From Methanobacteriota archaeon (lineage in GTDB: Archaea > Methanobacteriota > Methanobacteria > Methanobacteriales > Methanobacteriaceae): 64,000 nt of DNA. The stretch spans positions 9,562-73,561 of the forward strand of contig JAKQFA010000016.1 of the NCBI GenBank assembly GCA_029556335.1, written 5' to 3'. This document shows positions 42,761 to 52,095 of this stretch, one piece after another. The stretch's first letter is position 1; every line of letters begins with the position of its first letter. The notes under the pieces are model-generated. The model was not told where the DNA came from. It made no database searches and saw only the letters and a program-made list of their open reading frames with translations. Position numbers and translations under genes: made by a program.

Positions 42761-45073
42761 ATGGTAGAAAATGTTCTAGAAAGACTAACTAATGATCCCC
42801 GATTTCAGGATAAGGTGGAACACCTAGAGGAACTGGAGGCCCAGGAGGCCCAGTACACCCCTGTAGATGACTTACCCCCCAACATCGAGGACTACCTTCG
42901 AAGGGAGAAGATCAAACTCTACCAGCACCAGGCCCAGGCCATACAATCTGTGAGGGAGGGTGAAAACATCCTCATCACCACCCCCACAGCCTCGGGCAAG
43001 ACCCTGGCCTTCAACCTACCTGTACTGGAGAAGCTCTCCCTGGATCCCCAGGCCACCGCACTCTACATCTACCCGGCAAAGGCCCTGTCCAATGACCAGC
43101 TGCGGGTACTGCGTGGCCTGGAAAAGGCTTGTGACCTGGAACTGGATCCGGCTATCTACGATGGGGACACACCACGTGACATACGTCCGGATATACGCCG
43201 ACACTCCCGGGTGGTCATCACCAACCCATACCAGTTACACCTCATATTGGCTTGGCATCACCAGTGGGAGCGGTTCTACTCCCAGTTGAAGTTTGTAGTA
43301 ATCGACGAGGCCCACCAGTATAGGGGTGTCTTCGGATCCAACGTGGCCTTCCTCATCAGGAGGTTAAGGCGTATCTGCAACTACTACGGCAGCAACCCCC
43401 AGTTCATACTGTCCTCGGCCACCCTGGCCAACCCAGAGGAGTTCAGCCAGAAACTGGTGGGCCAGTCCTTCCAACTCATAGACCAGGACAGCTCCCCCCG
43501 TGGTAGGAAGCACTTCTTGTTCTACAACCCCCATCTAACCCCAGGTGCATCCACCCACCAGGAAACAACCCACCTATTTTTATTCTTCATCAGACAGGGC
43601 CTGCAGACTTTGTGCTTCACCCTCAGCCGCCGCATGGCGGAGCTCATTGCCCGTTGGAGTTTGCAGGAACTCCAGGACACTGACCCTGAACTGGCAGGCC
43701 AGGTCACAGCCTACCGGGCTGGCTACCTGGCCCCGGAGAGGAGGAAGATCGAGTATGGATTGAAAACAGGGGCGCTATTGGGGGTGACCACCACCAACGC
43801 CCTGGAACTGGGCATCGATATCGGCAGCCTGGATGCGGTGATCATCTCTGGCTACCCCGGCACCATGATCTCCACCTGGCAACAGGCCGGCCGCTCCGGG
43901 CGGAAAAACAACGACTCACTGGTGGTGCTGGTGGCATTTGAGGGGCCCCTGGACCAGTACTTCATGAAAAATCCCCAGGTATTCTTTGACCGGCACCATG
44001 AGAATGCCATCATCGACCTGGAGAACGTGCACATCACCTTCAACCACCTCCTATGTGCCATGAGCGAACTACCCCTAAGCCGGGAGGAAATAACGAGCTG
44101 CTTCCAGACCAGTCCAGGCTTTATGGGACGCCTGATCCGCAGCCACCAGGTCCGGGAGAGCCAGGACAGGTTCACATACCAGGGGAAGGGCAGCCCTGCC
44201 TTCCAGGTGGGACTGCACCACATATCCCGGGACGAGTTCCAGGTTTACCATGATGGATATCTGCTGGAAACACTGGACCGGCCACATGCCTACCTGGAAG
44301 CCCACCACGGAGCGGTGCTCATCAACAAGGGAGAGACCTACCTGGTTGAGGAGTTCAACCTCCAGAAGCAGGAGGTGCGGGTGCGTAAAAGGAACCTGGA
44401 CTACCATACCCAGGTCCTGAAGGAGGTGGATGTCCGGGTTCTGGAGTGGATTCATCACAAACAAATAGGCCAGTTCAGGGTGCACTACGGGGAGGTGGAG
44501 GTCACTGAACACTACCACCGCTACAAGCGCATCAGCCAGGGCAAAACTGTGGCCACCCACCCCCTGGATCTGCCCCCACTCCACTTCCGAACCAAGGGAT
44601 TATGGTTCACCCTCCCCGGAGATGTTGAGGACCAGATCAACCATTACATCAGTGGACAGGAGGTCTACGAGGGGGGTTTGCACGGTACTGAACACGCCCT
44701 CATTGCCATGTTCCCCTTAAAGGTACTGTGTGACCGCTTTGATATTGGAGGCTTGTCCACCCCACACCACCCCGATACCAGGGGGGCTACCATTTTCATC
44801 TACGATGCCTTCCAGGGGGGTATTGGATTGGCTGAGAAGGCAGTGGAGCTCATGGAGGAACTGGTGGAGCTTACCTATGATATGGTGCGCGGCTGCCAGT
44901 GCCGGGATGGCTGTCCCTCCTGCATCTACTCCCCCAAGTGTGGTAACGACAACCAGCCCCTGCACAAGAGAAGCACCCAGTACATACTCAGCCGGATCCT
45001 AAAGCTCATGGGCAAGGTAGATGAGGCCGATATCCACCTAGAAGGGGCAACTGCACACAACGGATCAGAGTAA
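42761..45073 (+). CDS. DEAH-box SF2 helicase with DUF1998 zinc domain (MrfA/YprA-like)
   Basis: 770 residues. Walker A TPTASGKT (74-81), DEAH (182-185), SSATLANPEEF and the C-terminal helicase motif QQAGRSGRK. The end has the DUF1998 four-cysteine site CRDGCPSCIYSPKCG. The close match is MrfA-type helicases, which repair mitomycin-type DNA damage, and helicases of DISARM and Druantia defence use the same fold. GAGG lies about eight bases before the ATG, and the gene starts 28 bases after the DUF4011 helicase, implying one transcript. Confidence 0.9.
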   Translation: MVENVLERLTNDPRFQDKVEHLEELEAQEAQYTPVDDLPPNIEDYLRREKIKLYQHQAQAIQSVREGENILITTPTASGKTLAFNLPVLEKLSLDPQATALYIYPAKALSNDQLRVLRGLEKACDLELDPAIYDGDTPRDIRPDIRRHSRVVITNPYQLHLILAWHHQWERFYSQLKFVVIDEAHQYRGVFGSNVAFLIRRLRRICNYYGSNPQFILSSATLANPEEFSQKLVGQSFQLIDQDSSPRGRKHFLFYNPHLTPGASTHQETTHLFLFFIRQGLQTLCFTLSRRMAELIARWSLQELQDTDPELAGQVTAYRAGYLAPERRKIEYGLKTGALLGVTTTNALELGIDIGSLDAVIISGYPGTMISTWQQAGRSGRKNNDSLVVLVAFEGPLDQYFMKNPQVFFDRHHENAIIDLENVHITFNHLLCAMSELPLSREEITSCFQTSPGFMGRLIRSHQVRESQDRFTYQGKGSPAFQVGLHHISRDEFQVYHDGYLLETLDRPHAYLEAHHGAVLINKGETYLVEEFNLQKQEVRVRKRNLDYHTQVLKEVDVRVLEWIHHKQIGQFRVHYGEVEVTEHYHRYKRISQGKTVATHPLDLPPLHFRTKGLWFTLPGDVEDQINHYISGQEVYEGGLHGTEHALIAMFPLKVLCDRFDIGGLSTPHHPDTRGATIFIYDAFQGGIGLAEKAVELMEELVELTYDMVRGCQCRDGCPSCIYSPKCGNDNQPLHKRSTQYILSRILKLMGKVDEADIHLEGATAHNGSE

Positions 45074-45320
45074 ATCCAGATGTATAGTTACGGGTGGCCC
45101 AGAAGGAGTGATTAGGTTCTTGACAGGCTTAAAGTTGATGCAGGTGGTGATTCATCCTTTCCTACCCAGAGGATCCCCACATCTCTCCTCCTAGGTATCC
45201 CAATGTATGGCCATTTACAAGTCCCCCCTATTCATTCTTACGGTTTTTCCAGACTTGAAATCACACCAGAACCGGATTGTTGGATACAGGGTAAGGGGGG
45301 GGCCACTGGAATGTCAACCA

Positions 45321-45329
45321 CTTATAAAG
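45321..45329 (+). promoter_or_regulatory. TATA box for the small membrane protein
   Basis: CTTATAAAG is centred 26 bases before the ATG at 45351, the archaeal TATA-to-start distance, suggesting a leaderless transcript and that this small gene is real. The remaining 45074-45320 shows nothing else that I recognise. Confidence 0.5.
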
Positions 45330-45350
45330 ACATCCCACATCCACTAGGGG

Positions 45351-45542
45351 ATGGCGTCTAAGAATCCGATTGTCAGGCTAGATCTATTCCATCAAAGCCC
45401 CCAACTTCTTTTTTTTATATGGATGTGGATCATTACTGGAGGCTGCGCTTTCTTTGGCAGGGACATCCAAATGGCGTTGTTTTTCATACCAGCAATATTG
45501 TTATGTCTAATCAAGGAAATTATTAATACTAGTTGGGGGTAA
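45351..45542 (+). CDS. Small two-helix membrane protein, 63 aa
   Basis: Two hydrophobic segments (about 17-34 LLFFIWMWIITGGC and 41-55 MALFFIPAILLCL) separated by a short charged turn (FGRDIQ). No family recognised. Support for a real gene: a well-placed TATA box at 45321, a leaderless ATG and a clean stop. It lies between the helicase pair and the HEPN gene. If part of the same system it may act at the membrane; that is inference. Confidence 0.45.
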   Translation: MASKNPIVRLDLFHQSPQLLFFIWMWIITGGCAFFGRDIQMALFFIPAILLCLIKEIINTSWG

Positions 45543-45600
45543 TTAAAAAAATACAGGGGGGTAATCAATGTGAAGGAAACTAACCAATATGGTGATTGTT

Positions 45601-46086
45601 ATGGAAGAAGTAAACAGACTGTACCAGCAAGGTTACATAGAGAAGATCAACCCCTCCCCACTCAAGAGTCAACTGTCCCTAAAAGAAGCCCGTATATGGC
45701 TGAAGGAGGCTAGACTAAATTGTAACAGTGGAGGTTACCGTTCCTCGCGTATTGCCTGTTACATGGCATTCTTCCATGCCGCCCGGTCTGTGTTACAGCG
45801 TGATGGTTACCAGGAAGACAAACCAGAATACCTGGCCCTTTATCTAGAAAAATATAACAGGGAAGGACTTCTGGAGGAAGAATGGACCCAACTACTGCAA
45901 TGGATAATGAACCTGCACCACCAGGACCTGTACCACTTCCAGGCCTTCCCCTCCTCTGAGGAAGCTGATGAGGCCATACAGCACGGAGCTGACTTCGTGG
46001 AAAGGATCAGCATCCTCCTGGATGAAACCAACTACGCTAAGAAGGCCTTCCTGAAACAGAACGCCGTGGAAAGGGCATACTTGTAG
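45601..46086 (+). CDS. HEPN-domain protein (UPF0332-like)
   Basis: About 161 residues of a helical HEPN bundle: SLKEARIWLKEARLN, RSSRIACYMAFFHAARSVL and the long C-terminal helix DEAIQHGADFVERISILL. The characteristic A-x2-Y-M-x-F-x-A-A-R-x-x-L core is present. The R-x4-6-H motif of RNase-active HEPN toxins is not seen at the usual place, so activity is doubtful. No nucleotidyltransferase (MNT) antitoxin lies next to it. GGTGATT lies just before the ATG at 45601; ATG at 45589 is an alternative start. Confidence 0.75.
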   Translation: MEEVNRLYQQGYIEKINPSPLKSQLSLKEARIWLKEARLNCNSGGYRSSRIACYMAFFHAARSVLQRDGYQEDKPEYLALYLEKYNREGLLEEEWTQLLQWIMNLHHQDLYHFQAFPSSEEADEAIQHGADFVERISILLDETNYAKKAFLKQNAVERAYL

Positions 46087-46184
46087 GATCCACCCATTCC
46101 TTCTTCTTATTCATTTTAAGCCCCATGCACATTTCTTCCTCTAAGTCACTCTTTTTTTAGCCATCCACACTCTACCCCTTAAGA

Positions 46185-47051
46185 TCAGATCTTCTTTTTA
46201 GACTGGATCAGCCTATGAACAGCCTCCCGGTTAACCTTTCTCTGGTAGAGGGGCCGGTCATCCTCCTGGTAGATGGACAAGTTCTCCTCGAAAGTCGCCT
46301 TATCCGGGTTCTGGTAGAACACTCCCAGGGGATAGGGCATGGTTTCAGTTGCCCTCTGGAAGGCCTCCACCCTGTCCCGGGGGTTATGATCCTCCAGGTA
46401 GTAGCTGTTCTCCTGGAACCACTGGTAGGTGTTAACCCGGTTGAAGGTTACGCAGGGCTGGAATATATCCACCAGGGCGTAGCCCCTATGCAGGATGGCC
46501 TGTTTAATGATCTCCCGGGTTTTATCAACATCCCCGGCAAAGGCCCTGGCCACAAAACCGGCACCCAGGGCTATGGCTACGGATAAGGGGTTGAAGGGCT
46601 CCTCGAAAACTCCCTCCACCTGCAGGGGGGTGCGGAAGTCCCGCTGACTGGTGGGACTGGCCTGTCCCTTGGTTAAGCCGTAGACCATGTTGTTGTGCAC
46701 CAGGTTGGTGAGGTCCACGTTGCGGCGGATGGTGTGCAGGAAGTGGTTACCACCCTCCCCGTACATGCAGCCATCGCCACTGACATCCACCACCGTAAGC
46801 CCTGGATTGGAGGCCCTGATACCTGTTGCTGGGGATAGGGACCGGCCATGCAGCCCATTGAAAACGTTGCTTTTCAGGTAGTGGGGGAGTTTCCCGGCCT
46901 GCCCAATCCCGGATACCAGTACCAATTTCTCTGGCTCAATCTCCAAGTCGGATAGGGCCAGTTTCAGGGCCCTTAGGATCCCGAAATTCCCGCAACCAGG
47001 ACACCAGGCCACATCAGCATCTGGCTGGTCATAAAGCTCTGGTTTCATCAT
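46185..47051 (-). CDS. 2-oxoacid:ferredoxin oxidoreductase, beta subunit
   Basis: 288 residues. WCPGCGNFGI (C17 and C20) gives the first iron-sulfur ligands, SGIGQAGKLPHYL replaces the usual GIGCS so the third Cys is missing, and DIFQPCVTFN supplies a later Cys. Thiamine-diphosphate motifs VDVSGDGCMYGEGG and NNMVYGLTKGQ are clear. It decarboxylates a 2-oxoacid with CoA and reduces ferredoxin. The substrate could be 2-oxoglutarate or another oxoacid. ATG overlaps the alpha subunit stop by four bases (coupled). Two-subunit enzymes are typical of aerobic archaea rather than the four-subunit form most methanogens use. Confidence 0.88.
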   Translation of the reverse strand: MMKPELYDQPDADVAWCPGCGNFGILRALKLALSDLEIEPEKLVLVSGIGQAGKLPHYLKSNVFNGLHGRSLSPATGIRASNPGLTVVDVSGDGCMYGEGGNHFLHTIRRNVDLTNLVHNNMVYGLTKGQASPTSQRDFRTPLQVEGVFEEPFNPLSVAIALGAGFVARAFAGDVDKTREIIKQAILHRGYALVDIFQPCVTFNRVNTYQWFQENSYYLEDHNPRDRVEAFQRATETMPYPLGVFYQNPDKATFEENLSIYQEDDRPLYQRKVNREAVHRLIQSKKKI

Positions 47052-48730
47052 AGCACCTCCCTTACACTCCGCAGCACTTCCTCCACCGAGAAGGGCATCC
47101 CATTGTACTTAGCAACTCTTTCCTGGATGTCCACCCCGTATTCCAGTTTCAGGAGATTAGAAAACTGGCCCTTGATGTTGTTCTCATAGGCCACTGTCTT
47201 TTTACCTGCCAGGTACTTCTCTGTGTCAGGGTGCAGGGGATACACCTGTTGGAAGTGTAAAAAGCCAAGATCATCCCTGTCCAGCTTCCTCCTGGCCTCC
47301 TCCAGGGGGTGGTAGGTGGAGCCCCACCCCACCAGTAGCACCTCACAGTCCTCCTCGCCGTAGAGGGTTGGGGGCAGGGCCTCCTTCCTCAAGTTCTGGA
47401 GTTTGTGGTAGCGCTTCTCCACCATCCTGGATCTTAACTCCAGGTCCTCGGTGATGTGACCATCCTCATCGTGTTCATCTGCGTCCACCACCACCAGTCC
47501 CCCTCCATAGCCAGGCACCCCCCGGGGGGAGATACCATTCCTGGTTAACTGGTAACGCTGGTAGTCTTCTTCTGTCTTTACCAGGTAGCTTTCCCATTTC
47601 AGGTCCACCAGATCCTCCTCTGGGAGGTTGTAGTGCAGGTCAGCCAGGTACTGGTCACTGAGTATGAAAACCGGGATCTGATACTCTTCCGCCAATTGGA
47701 AGGCCCGCTGGGACAACTGGTAGGCGTCTTCCAGCCTCCCCGGGGCGAAGATGGCCCGTGCAAATTCTCCCGGCCCACTGTAAAGGGCCAGGTCCAGGTC
47801 CTCCTGGGAGCTGCGGGTGGGAAGGCCCACCGCTGGTCCTGGACGCATGCCAATGTAGATCACCACCGGGGTTTCGGTCATCCCGGACAGGCCCACTGCC
47901 TCTGTCATGAGGGCAAAGCCACTCCCGGAGGTGGCCACCATACTGGATGCCCCGGTGTAGGAAGCCCCCAGGGCCATATTTATGGCGGCGATCTCATCCT
48001 CGGCTTGTTCAAACACCACCCCCACCTCTCTTCCATGCTCTGCCATGTAGACCTGCACTGGTGTGGAGGGGGTCATGGGGTAGGAGGCTATGAATTTACA
48101 GCCCCCACTCATACAGCCCAGTGCCACGGCTTCACTACCATTAAGGAGCACCTGGTCTGCTACTGAGGGGTCCCTTTCTACTTCTACTTTACCCCAGGAC
48201 TCAGCCATCTGGTAGCCCTCCCTTCCAGCCTGAATATCCTTCTGCAGTATCTCCTCCCCCTTCCGGCTGAACATGGCAGTCAGGCACTGGTTGAATATAT
48301 CAGCATCCACCTGGAACAGGTTGCACACCGCCCCGGCGGCGATGATGTTGGCATAGATGGGGCTCCCTATTTCCTGGGCCAGTTTCAAAAAGGGCAAACC
48401 CAGGGCAGGATATTCCACGTCCTTCTCATCACCCATAACCACGGTATCCGGATATATCCGGTTCTTAAGGTGCTCCAGGGCCCCGGGGCTCAGGGCCACC
48501 AAGAGGTCGGTGTGTTCCTTGTAGGCTGAAACCCTCCTACTGGACACCCTGATCTGGGTGGAGTTCTGTCCACCCCGCACCCGGGACATGTACTCCTTAG
48601 AGGCGCAGACATTGTATCCCGCCATTTTAAAGGCCCACAGGAGTATCTGCTCCACGGTCTGGATTCCCTGACCAGCCTCACCCCCCAGGACCAGAGTCAC
48701 ATCATCCTTAGTTTTGAACTTAAAATCCAT
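47048..48730 (-). CDS. 2-oxoacid:ferredoxin oxidoreductase, gamma-alpha fusion subunit
   Basis: About 560 residues. The gamma part (1-180) opens DVTLVLGGEAGQGIQTVEQIL; the alpha part follows with GCMSGGCKFIASYPMTPSTP, EQAEDEIAAINMALGASYTGA and EVLLVGWGS. The fused gamma-alpha arrangement matches the two-subunit oxoacid:ferredoxin enzymes. The ATG at 48730 is preceded by GTGGGGGG; an ATG at 48748 would add six unusual residues. A TATA box on the minus strand at about 48795-48806 gives a leader of about 45 bases. First gene of the pair. Confidence 0.88.
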   Translation of the reverse strand: MDFKFKTKDDVTLVLGGEAGQGIQTVEQILLWAFKMAGYNVCASKEYMSRVRGGQNSTQIRVSSRRVSAYKEHTDLLVALSPGALEHLKNRIYPDTVVMGDEKDVEYPALGLPFLKLAQEIGSPIYANIIAAGAVCNLFQVDADIFNQCLTAMFSRKGEEILQKDIQAGREGYQMAESWGKVEVERDPSVADQVLLNGSEAVALGCMSGGCKFIASYPMTPSTPVQVYMAEHGREVGVVFEQAEDEIAAINMALGASYTGASSMVATSGSGFALMTEAVGLSGMTETPVVIYIGMRPGPAVGLPTRSSQEDLDLALYSGPGEFARAIFAPGRLEDAYQLSQRAFQLAEEYQIPVFILSDQYLADLHYNLPEEDLVDLKWESYLVKTEEDYQRYQLTRNGISPRGVPGYGGGLVVVDADEHDEDGHITEDLELRSRMVEKRYHKLQNLRKEALPPTLYGEEDCEVLLVGWGSTYHPLEEARRKLDRDDLGFLHFQQVYPLHPDTEKYLAGKKTVAYENNIKGQFSNLLKLEYGVDIQERVAKYNGMPFSVEEVLRSVREVL

Positions 48731-48794
48731 ACAAAAAACCCCCCACATCCAGTGGCTTAAGATGCAACTGGAGAATATCGAACCACCAATGATG

Positions 48795-48806
48795 TGTATA
48801 ATATAT
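48795..48806 (-). promoter_or_regulatory. TATA box of the 2-oxoacid oxidoreductase operon
   Basis: AAATATATTATA on the minus strand, about 70 bases before the chosen ATG at 48730, puts the transcript start near 48772. The rest of 48749-48918 shows nothing else of note. Confidence 0.5.
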
Positions 48807-48918
48807 TTGTTCAGTCCATTACTTAGTGATATGGATAGTGAAGGTGGTATCCAGGTTTCTCTCTAGACGGATATGGATGTAAAAAAAAAGTTTTGGTAAC
48901 CCCATTCTAGTTAAGCCT

Positions 48919-50394
48919 TTATAGTAAGGCCATATACCTTAAGAGTGCTATCATCTGATTGTAGGAGCTTGTTACACTGCCAGGTGCCACTGTATTATGT
49001 CTGGATTTAACTTCACATGTAACTGCAGGGATTCCTGCTAAGTTACACACATCTTCCACTGCTCCTGGATAGGATGCTCCGGCTTGGTGTTGGCTAATTA
49101 AACTGTTCCTGGTTTGTTGACTAATGGACAAGGCCATCTTGTAGCTTTCGTATGTGGGATACCTGGTACAGAGGATGCTGGTTTTTCCTGGAACACCTCT
49201 TGGTTTTGTGGAGTGGAAGTCTCCCAGGGCGTTGACATTGAACTGCCGGGCCAGTGTAATGATTTTGTTGGTGGGAGTGCCTGGTTTGTTGGCAACTTGG
49301 TTTGGATTTGCACCCTTCCAGTATCTGCTTTTCCTAGCTGTTGCAGATGGTATGGCAAAGGGCACCACGTAGATGGTTCCCTTAATTGAAGTTTTACTGA
49401 GGTTGTTTATCAGTCTCATGGCAGCTATAACTGCTGGAACCTCGTTCCCATGGACACCAGCCACAACCATTACCCTAGGGCCGCTGCCGTCACCAAAGGT
49501 TACCATGGGGGTTCCTTTCTTTGCAGCGGCAAGGATCTGGTTGGTCAGTGTAGTTTTGGGGAGATTTTTGTACACCAGTTTATTCTTCCTGATATCTCCT
49601 CCAGTCCCGTAGTGGATGATATCAATTCTGTAGATACTCACAGTGAAGCTGCTAACTATTAACGAGTTGGGATTACCGGACTGGTCAGTTACCGCTCCAG
49701 GGTGGAGGGTTAAGGTGTACAGGGATTGTGGTAAGGGATGGATGGGTGTTATGGTGAGTGTGTTGCTGGATATAGCTGTGGTGTAGGCTACCTTGGCTCC
49801 GTTGCCGTTTACCAGGTCGATCCATAGGTTCCCTGTTTTAATGTCCTCGTTGAAGCTTACTTTGATGGCCTTGGCAGAGCCTACATTAAATGCACCAGGG
49901 GCAGGATCAATGGAGTTTATAAGGGGAGGGGTGGTGTCCCTCTGGATGAGGATGCCCTTAGACAGTATGTTGTTATCTTCATCCAACTCGGAGAGTTCCT
50001 TGGATGAATCTGTTACAAAAATAAGGTTATAATATCCTGCTGCAGTATCTGCTGGGATCAGAACGGGGATACTCAGATTTAATGGGGTGTTTGCTTCCCG
50101 TGGGGCCGTCTGTCTATTGGTGTATAAAATCTGGTCTGAATCATCTATTGCAGTGTCCTGTGATAGGTAGAGGGTGTCCTTGTAGCCTGCATCATCACTT
50201 GTTGCAGCACCAGTATTCCAATTAGTAATCTTTACGAGGATGCTTTGCCCCGCGTAAACACTATCTGGGGCCTGTATATCCGTGTTTGTTAGGTCTGGCA
50301 GTTCAGCACCATAGGAGGTGTTTGAACTGCTAAAGACAAACAAGCTTATGAAAAGTAGTGGAAGTAGGAATATAAGATGCTTCTTATGGTACAT
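48919..50394 (-). CDS. Secreted CARDB-Big_5-aspartoacylase/carboxypeptidase-like protein
   Basis: 491 residues. Signal peptide (HLIFLLPLLFISLFVFSSSNTS, residues 6-27). A CARDB Ig-like domain (about 33-150, LPDLTNTDIQAPDSVYAG) and a Big_5 Ig-like domain (about 155-255, PPLINSIDPAPGAFNVG) follow. The C-terminal hydrolase (about 290-491) shows VAGVHGNEVPA (H and E zinc ligands), DFHST (third ligand) and AVTCEVKSR (catalytic Glu), as in succinylglutamate desuccinylase/M14 enzymes. It likely acts on cell-surface or peptide material outside the cell. GGGGGATG precedes the ATG. The decayed gene at 15900-16366 seems of the same fold. Confidence 0.82.
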   Translation of the reverse strand: MYHKKHLIFLLPLLFISLFVFSSSNTSYGAELPDLTNTDIQAPDSVYAGQSILVKITNWNTGAATSDDAGYKDTLYLSQDTAIDDSDQILYTNRQTAPREANTPLNLSIPVLIPADTAAGYYNLIFVTDSSKELSELDEDNNILSKGILIQRDTTPPLINSIDPAPGAFNVGSAKAIKVSFNEDIKTGNLWIDLVNGNGAKVAYTTAISSNTLTITPIHPLPQSLYTLTLHPGAVTDQSGNPNSLIVSSFTVSIYRIDIIHYGTGGDIRKNKLVYKNLPKTTLTNQILAAAKKGTPMVTFGDGSGPRVMVVAGVHGNEVPAVIAAMRLINNLSKTSIKGTIYVVPFAIPSATARKSRYWKGANPNQVANKPGTPTNKIITLARQFNVNALGDFHSTKPRGVPGKTSILCTRYPTYESYKMALSISQQTRNSLISQHQAGASYPGAVEDVCNLAGIPAVTCEVKSRHNTVAPGSVTSSYNQMIALLRYMALL

Positions 50395-50492
50395 TTTTTG
50401 TTCATCCCCCTTGAGAATGATAATATATTTTGTCTAGAATGTAATGGTAATACTAGGACTTTATTTAATATAATTTTTTTTGTACAAAACAC

Positions 50493-50500
50493 AAAAAAAA
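50493..50500 (-). terminator. Oligo-T terminator of the surface-polymer operon
   Basis: A run of eight A on the plus strand reads as T8 on the minus strand about 135 bases after the last gene of the polymer cluster (stop at 50636). Confidence 0.4.
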
Positions 50501-50635
50501 TAGGGGGACAGTGGAAGGGATTCTAAACAGAGGGGAGCACCTTAGAAGATCCTGTGGATGGGGGTTCCTGAAAAAGTTCCTGGCCCATGTTTTCTGATGC
50601 AGAGAATGGGGCTCATCCAGGGGAGTAACCCGAGA

Positions 50636-52039
50636 TCAGTAGGCGTTCTCATCCACCAGGTGAAAGAGGCTGCGGAAGAAGATCCTTATATCCAATCCCA
50701 GGGTCCAGTTCTCCACATAATATATATCATACTTGATCCTCCTCTTAATGGAGGTATCACCCCGGTAACCGTTGACCTGGGCCCAGCCAGTCATCCCGGG
50801 TCGGACATGGTGCTTGATCATGTACTTGGGTATCTGGTCCCGGAATTCATCCACGAAGAGGGGTCGTTCTGGTCGGGGTCCGATGAGGCTCATCTCCCCC
50901 TTCAGGATGTTGAATAGCTGGGGCAGTTCATCGATGCTGGTCCGGCGGATGAAGCTACCGAAGCGGGTGATGCGGGGGTCTCCCTTGGTGGTCCACTGGG
51001 ATTTTTCCTCATCCTCATCCTGGACCTTCATGCTGCGGAACTTGTACATCATGAATTTCTTCCGGTTGAGGCCCACCCTTTCCTGGCTGAAGATAACCGG
51101 ACCAGGGGAGTTGACCTTCACCAGGATGGCCACCACCAAGAGTAGGGGTGACAGGATCATCAGGGCCACCAGGGCGAAGACCACATCCAGGATCCTCTTC
51201 ATGGCATTGCGGAAGGTGTTGTCCAGGGGCACGTAGCGGATCTTAATAAGGGGCATGTCATCGATGAGGTCGATGTAGGGCTTGGCCGGGAAGTAGCGGT
51301 AGTAGTCGGGTATGATCTGTGCCTTTATACCATGCTTCTCACAGGTATCCACGATCTCTTCGAAAAGGTCGTAGTGCCTCAGGGGTAGGGTGATGATGAC
51401 CTGGTCCACCTCCCGGGTCATGAGCACATCTTCCAGGTCTTCAATCCGGCCTATCACCTTTGAATGCAGGATCTGGTATCTTGGATCATTTTTATCATCG
51501 AGAAATCCCATGATCCGGTAGCCCAGGTAGGTGTTATCCTCCACCTTCTGGGCGAATCTCTCGGCCAGTTCCCCGGCTCCAATAACCAGGATGTGCTTGA
51601 TGTTGTAGTCCCTGCTCCTGATGTAATGCAAGGTCTGGCGCAGGAGAAAACGTTCTAGTATGGAAAAGACGATGCTGAAGATGGCGAACATGGCCAGCAG
51701 GTACCGGGAGTAGTCGGTTAACTCCAGTACAAAGAGCACCGTTGCCAGTACCAGAACCCCCACCAGGTTGACCTTTATGATCTGGAAGGCCTCGGATCCT
51801 ATGTCCTGCCTGGTTCTCTGGGGATCGTAGAGGTTGAAATTATAGTACAAGAGGATGTACATGGGTATAATCAGTACAAGTGGGGTCATGTAATGGTAAA
51901 ATCCCCATTGGCTGCTGCCAAAGCCCAGCAGATCAGTTTCGAAGCGTATGTACCAGGCCAGGAACAGGGAGAAGGTGATAACCGCCACATCGATGAGGAT
52001 GAGGATCAGGTTAAAGAATCTCTGGTACTGTTTGATCAT
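50636..52039 (-). CDS. Polyprenyl-phosphate sugar-1-phosphate transferase (WcaJ/CpsE type)
   Basis: 467 residues. Four N-terminal membrane helices (about 10-110), a CoA-binding/Rossmann-like domain (about 140-270, ILVIGAGELAERFAQ) and a C-terminal bacterial sugar transferase domain with a fifth helix (VVFALVALMILSPLLLVVA), SFIRRTSIDELPQLFNILKG and GPRPERP. It primes a surface polymer by moving sugar-1-phosphate from a nucleotide sugar to a membrane lipid, probably dolichyl rather than undecaprenyl phosphate in an archaeon. It is the last gene of the cluster. Confidence 0.9.
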   Translation of the reverse strand: MIKQYQRFFNLILILIDVAVITFSLFLAWYIRFETDLLGFGSSQWGFYHYMTPLVLIIPMYILLYYNFNLYDPQRTRQDIGSEAFQIIKVNLVGVLVLATVLFVLELTDYSRYLLAMFAIFSIVFSILERFLLRQTLHYIRSRDYNIKHILVIGAGELAERFAQKVEDNTYLGYRIMGFLDDKNDPRYQILHSKVIGRIEDLEDVLMTREVDQVIITLPLRHYDLFEEIVDTCEKHGIKAQIIPDYYRYFPAKPYIDLIDDMPLIKIRYVPLDNTFRNAMKRILDVVFALVALMILSPLLLVVAILVKVNSPGPVIFSQERVGLNRKKFMMYKFRSMKVQDEDEEKSQWTTKGDPRITRFGSFIRRTSIDELPQLFNILKGEMSLIGPRPERPLFVDEFRDQIPKYMIKHHVRPGMTGWAQVNGYRGDTSIKRRIKYDIYYVENWTLGLDIRIFFRSLFHLVDENAY

Positions 52040-52095
52040 GTAAAGGGCACTCCAGATAGGTATGAGACAGGCTTTTTACTTTTTATATTGGCAAA

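Noticed and set aside
44075..44584. 169-codon minus-strand frame inside the DUF1998 helicase
   Set aside because: Antisense shadow of an intact gene with strong motifs.
45074..45320. Intergenic stretch searched for a tRNA or other RNA gene
   Set aside because: No cloverleaf, T-loop or other RNA signature was seen here or in the other gaps.
45601..46086. HEPN/MNT toxin-antitoxin pair
   Set aside because: No nucleotidyltransferase gene neighbours the HEPN gene and the RNase R-x4-6-H motif is not apparent.
47633..48166. Long plus-strand frame opposite the oxidoreductase alpha subunit
   Set aside because: A shadow of GC-rich coding on the other strand; no ribosome binding site and no known domain.
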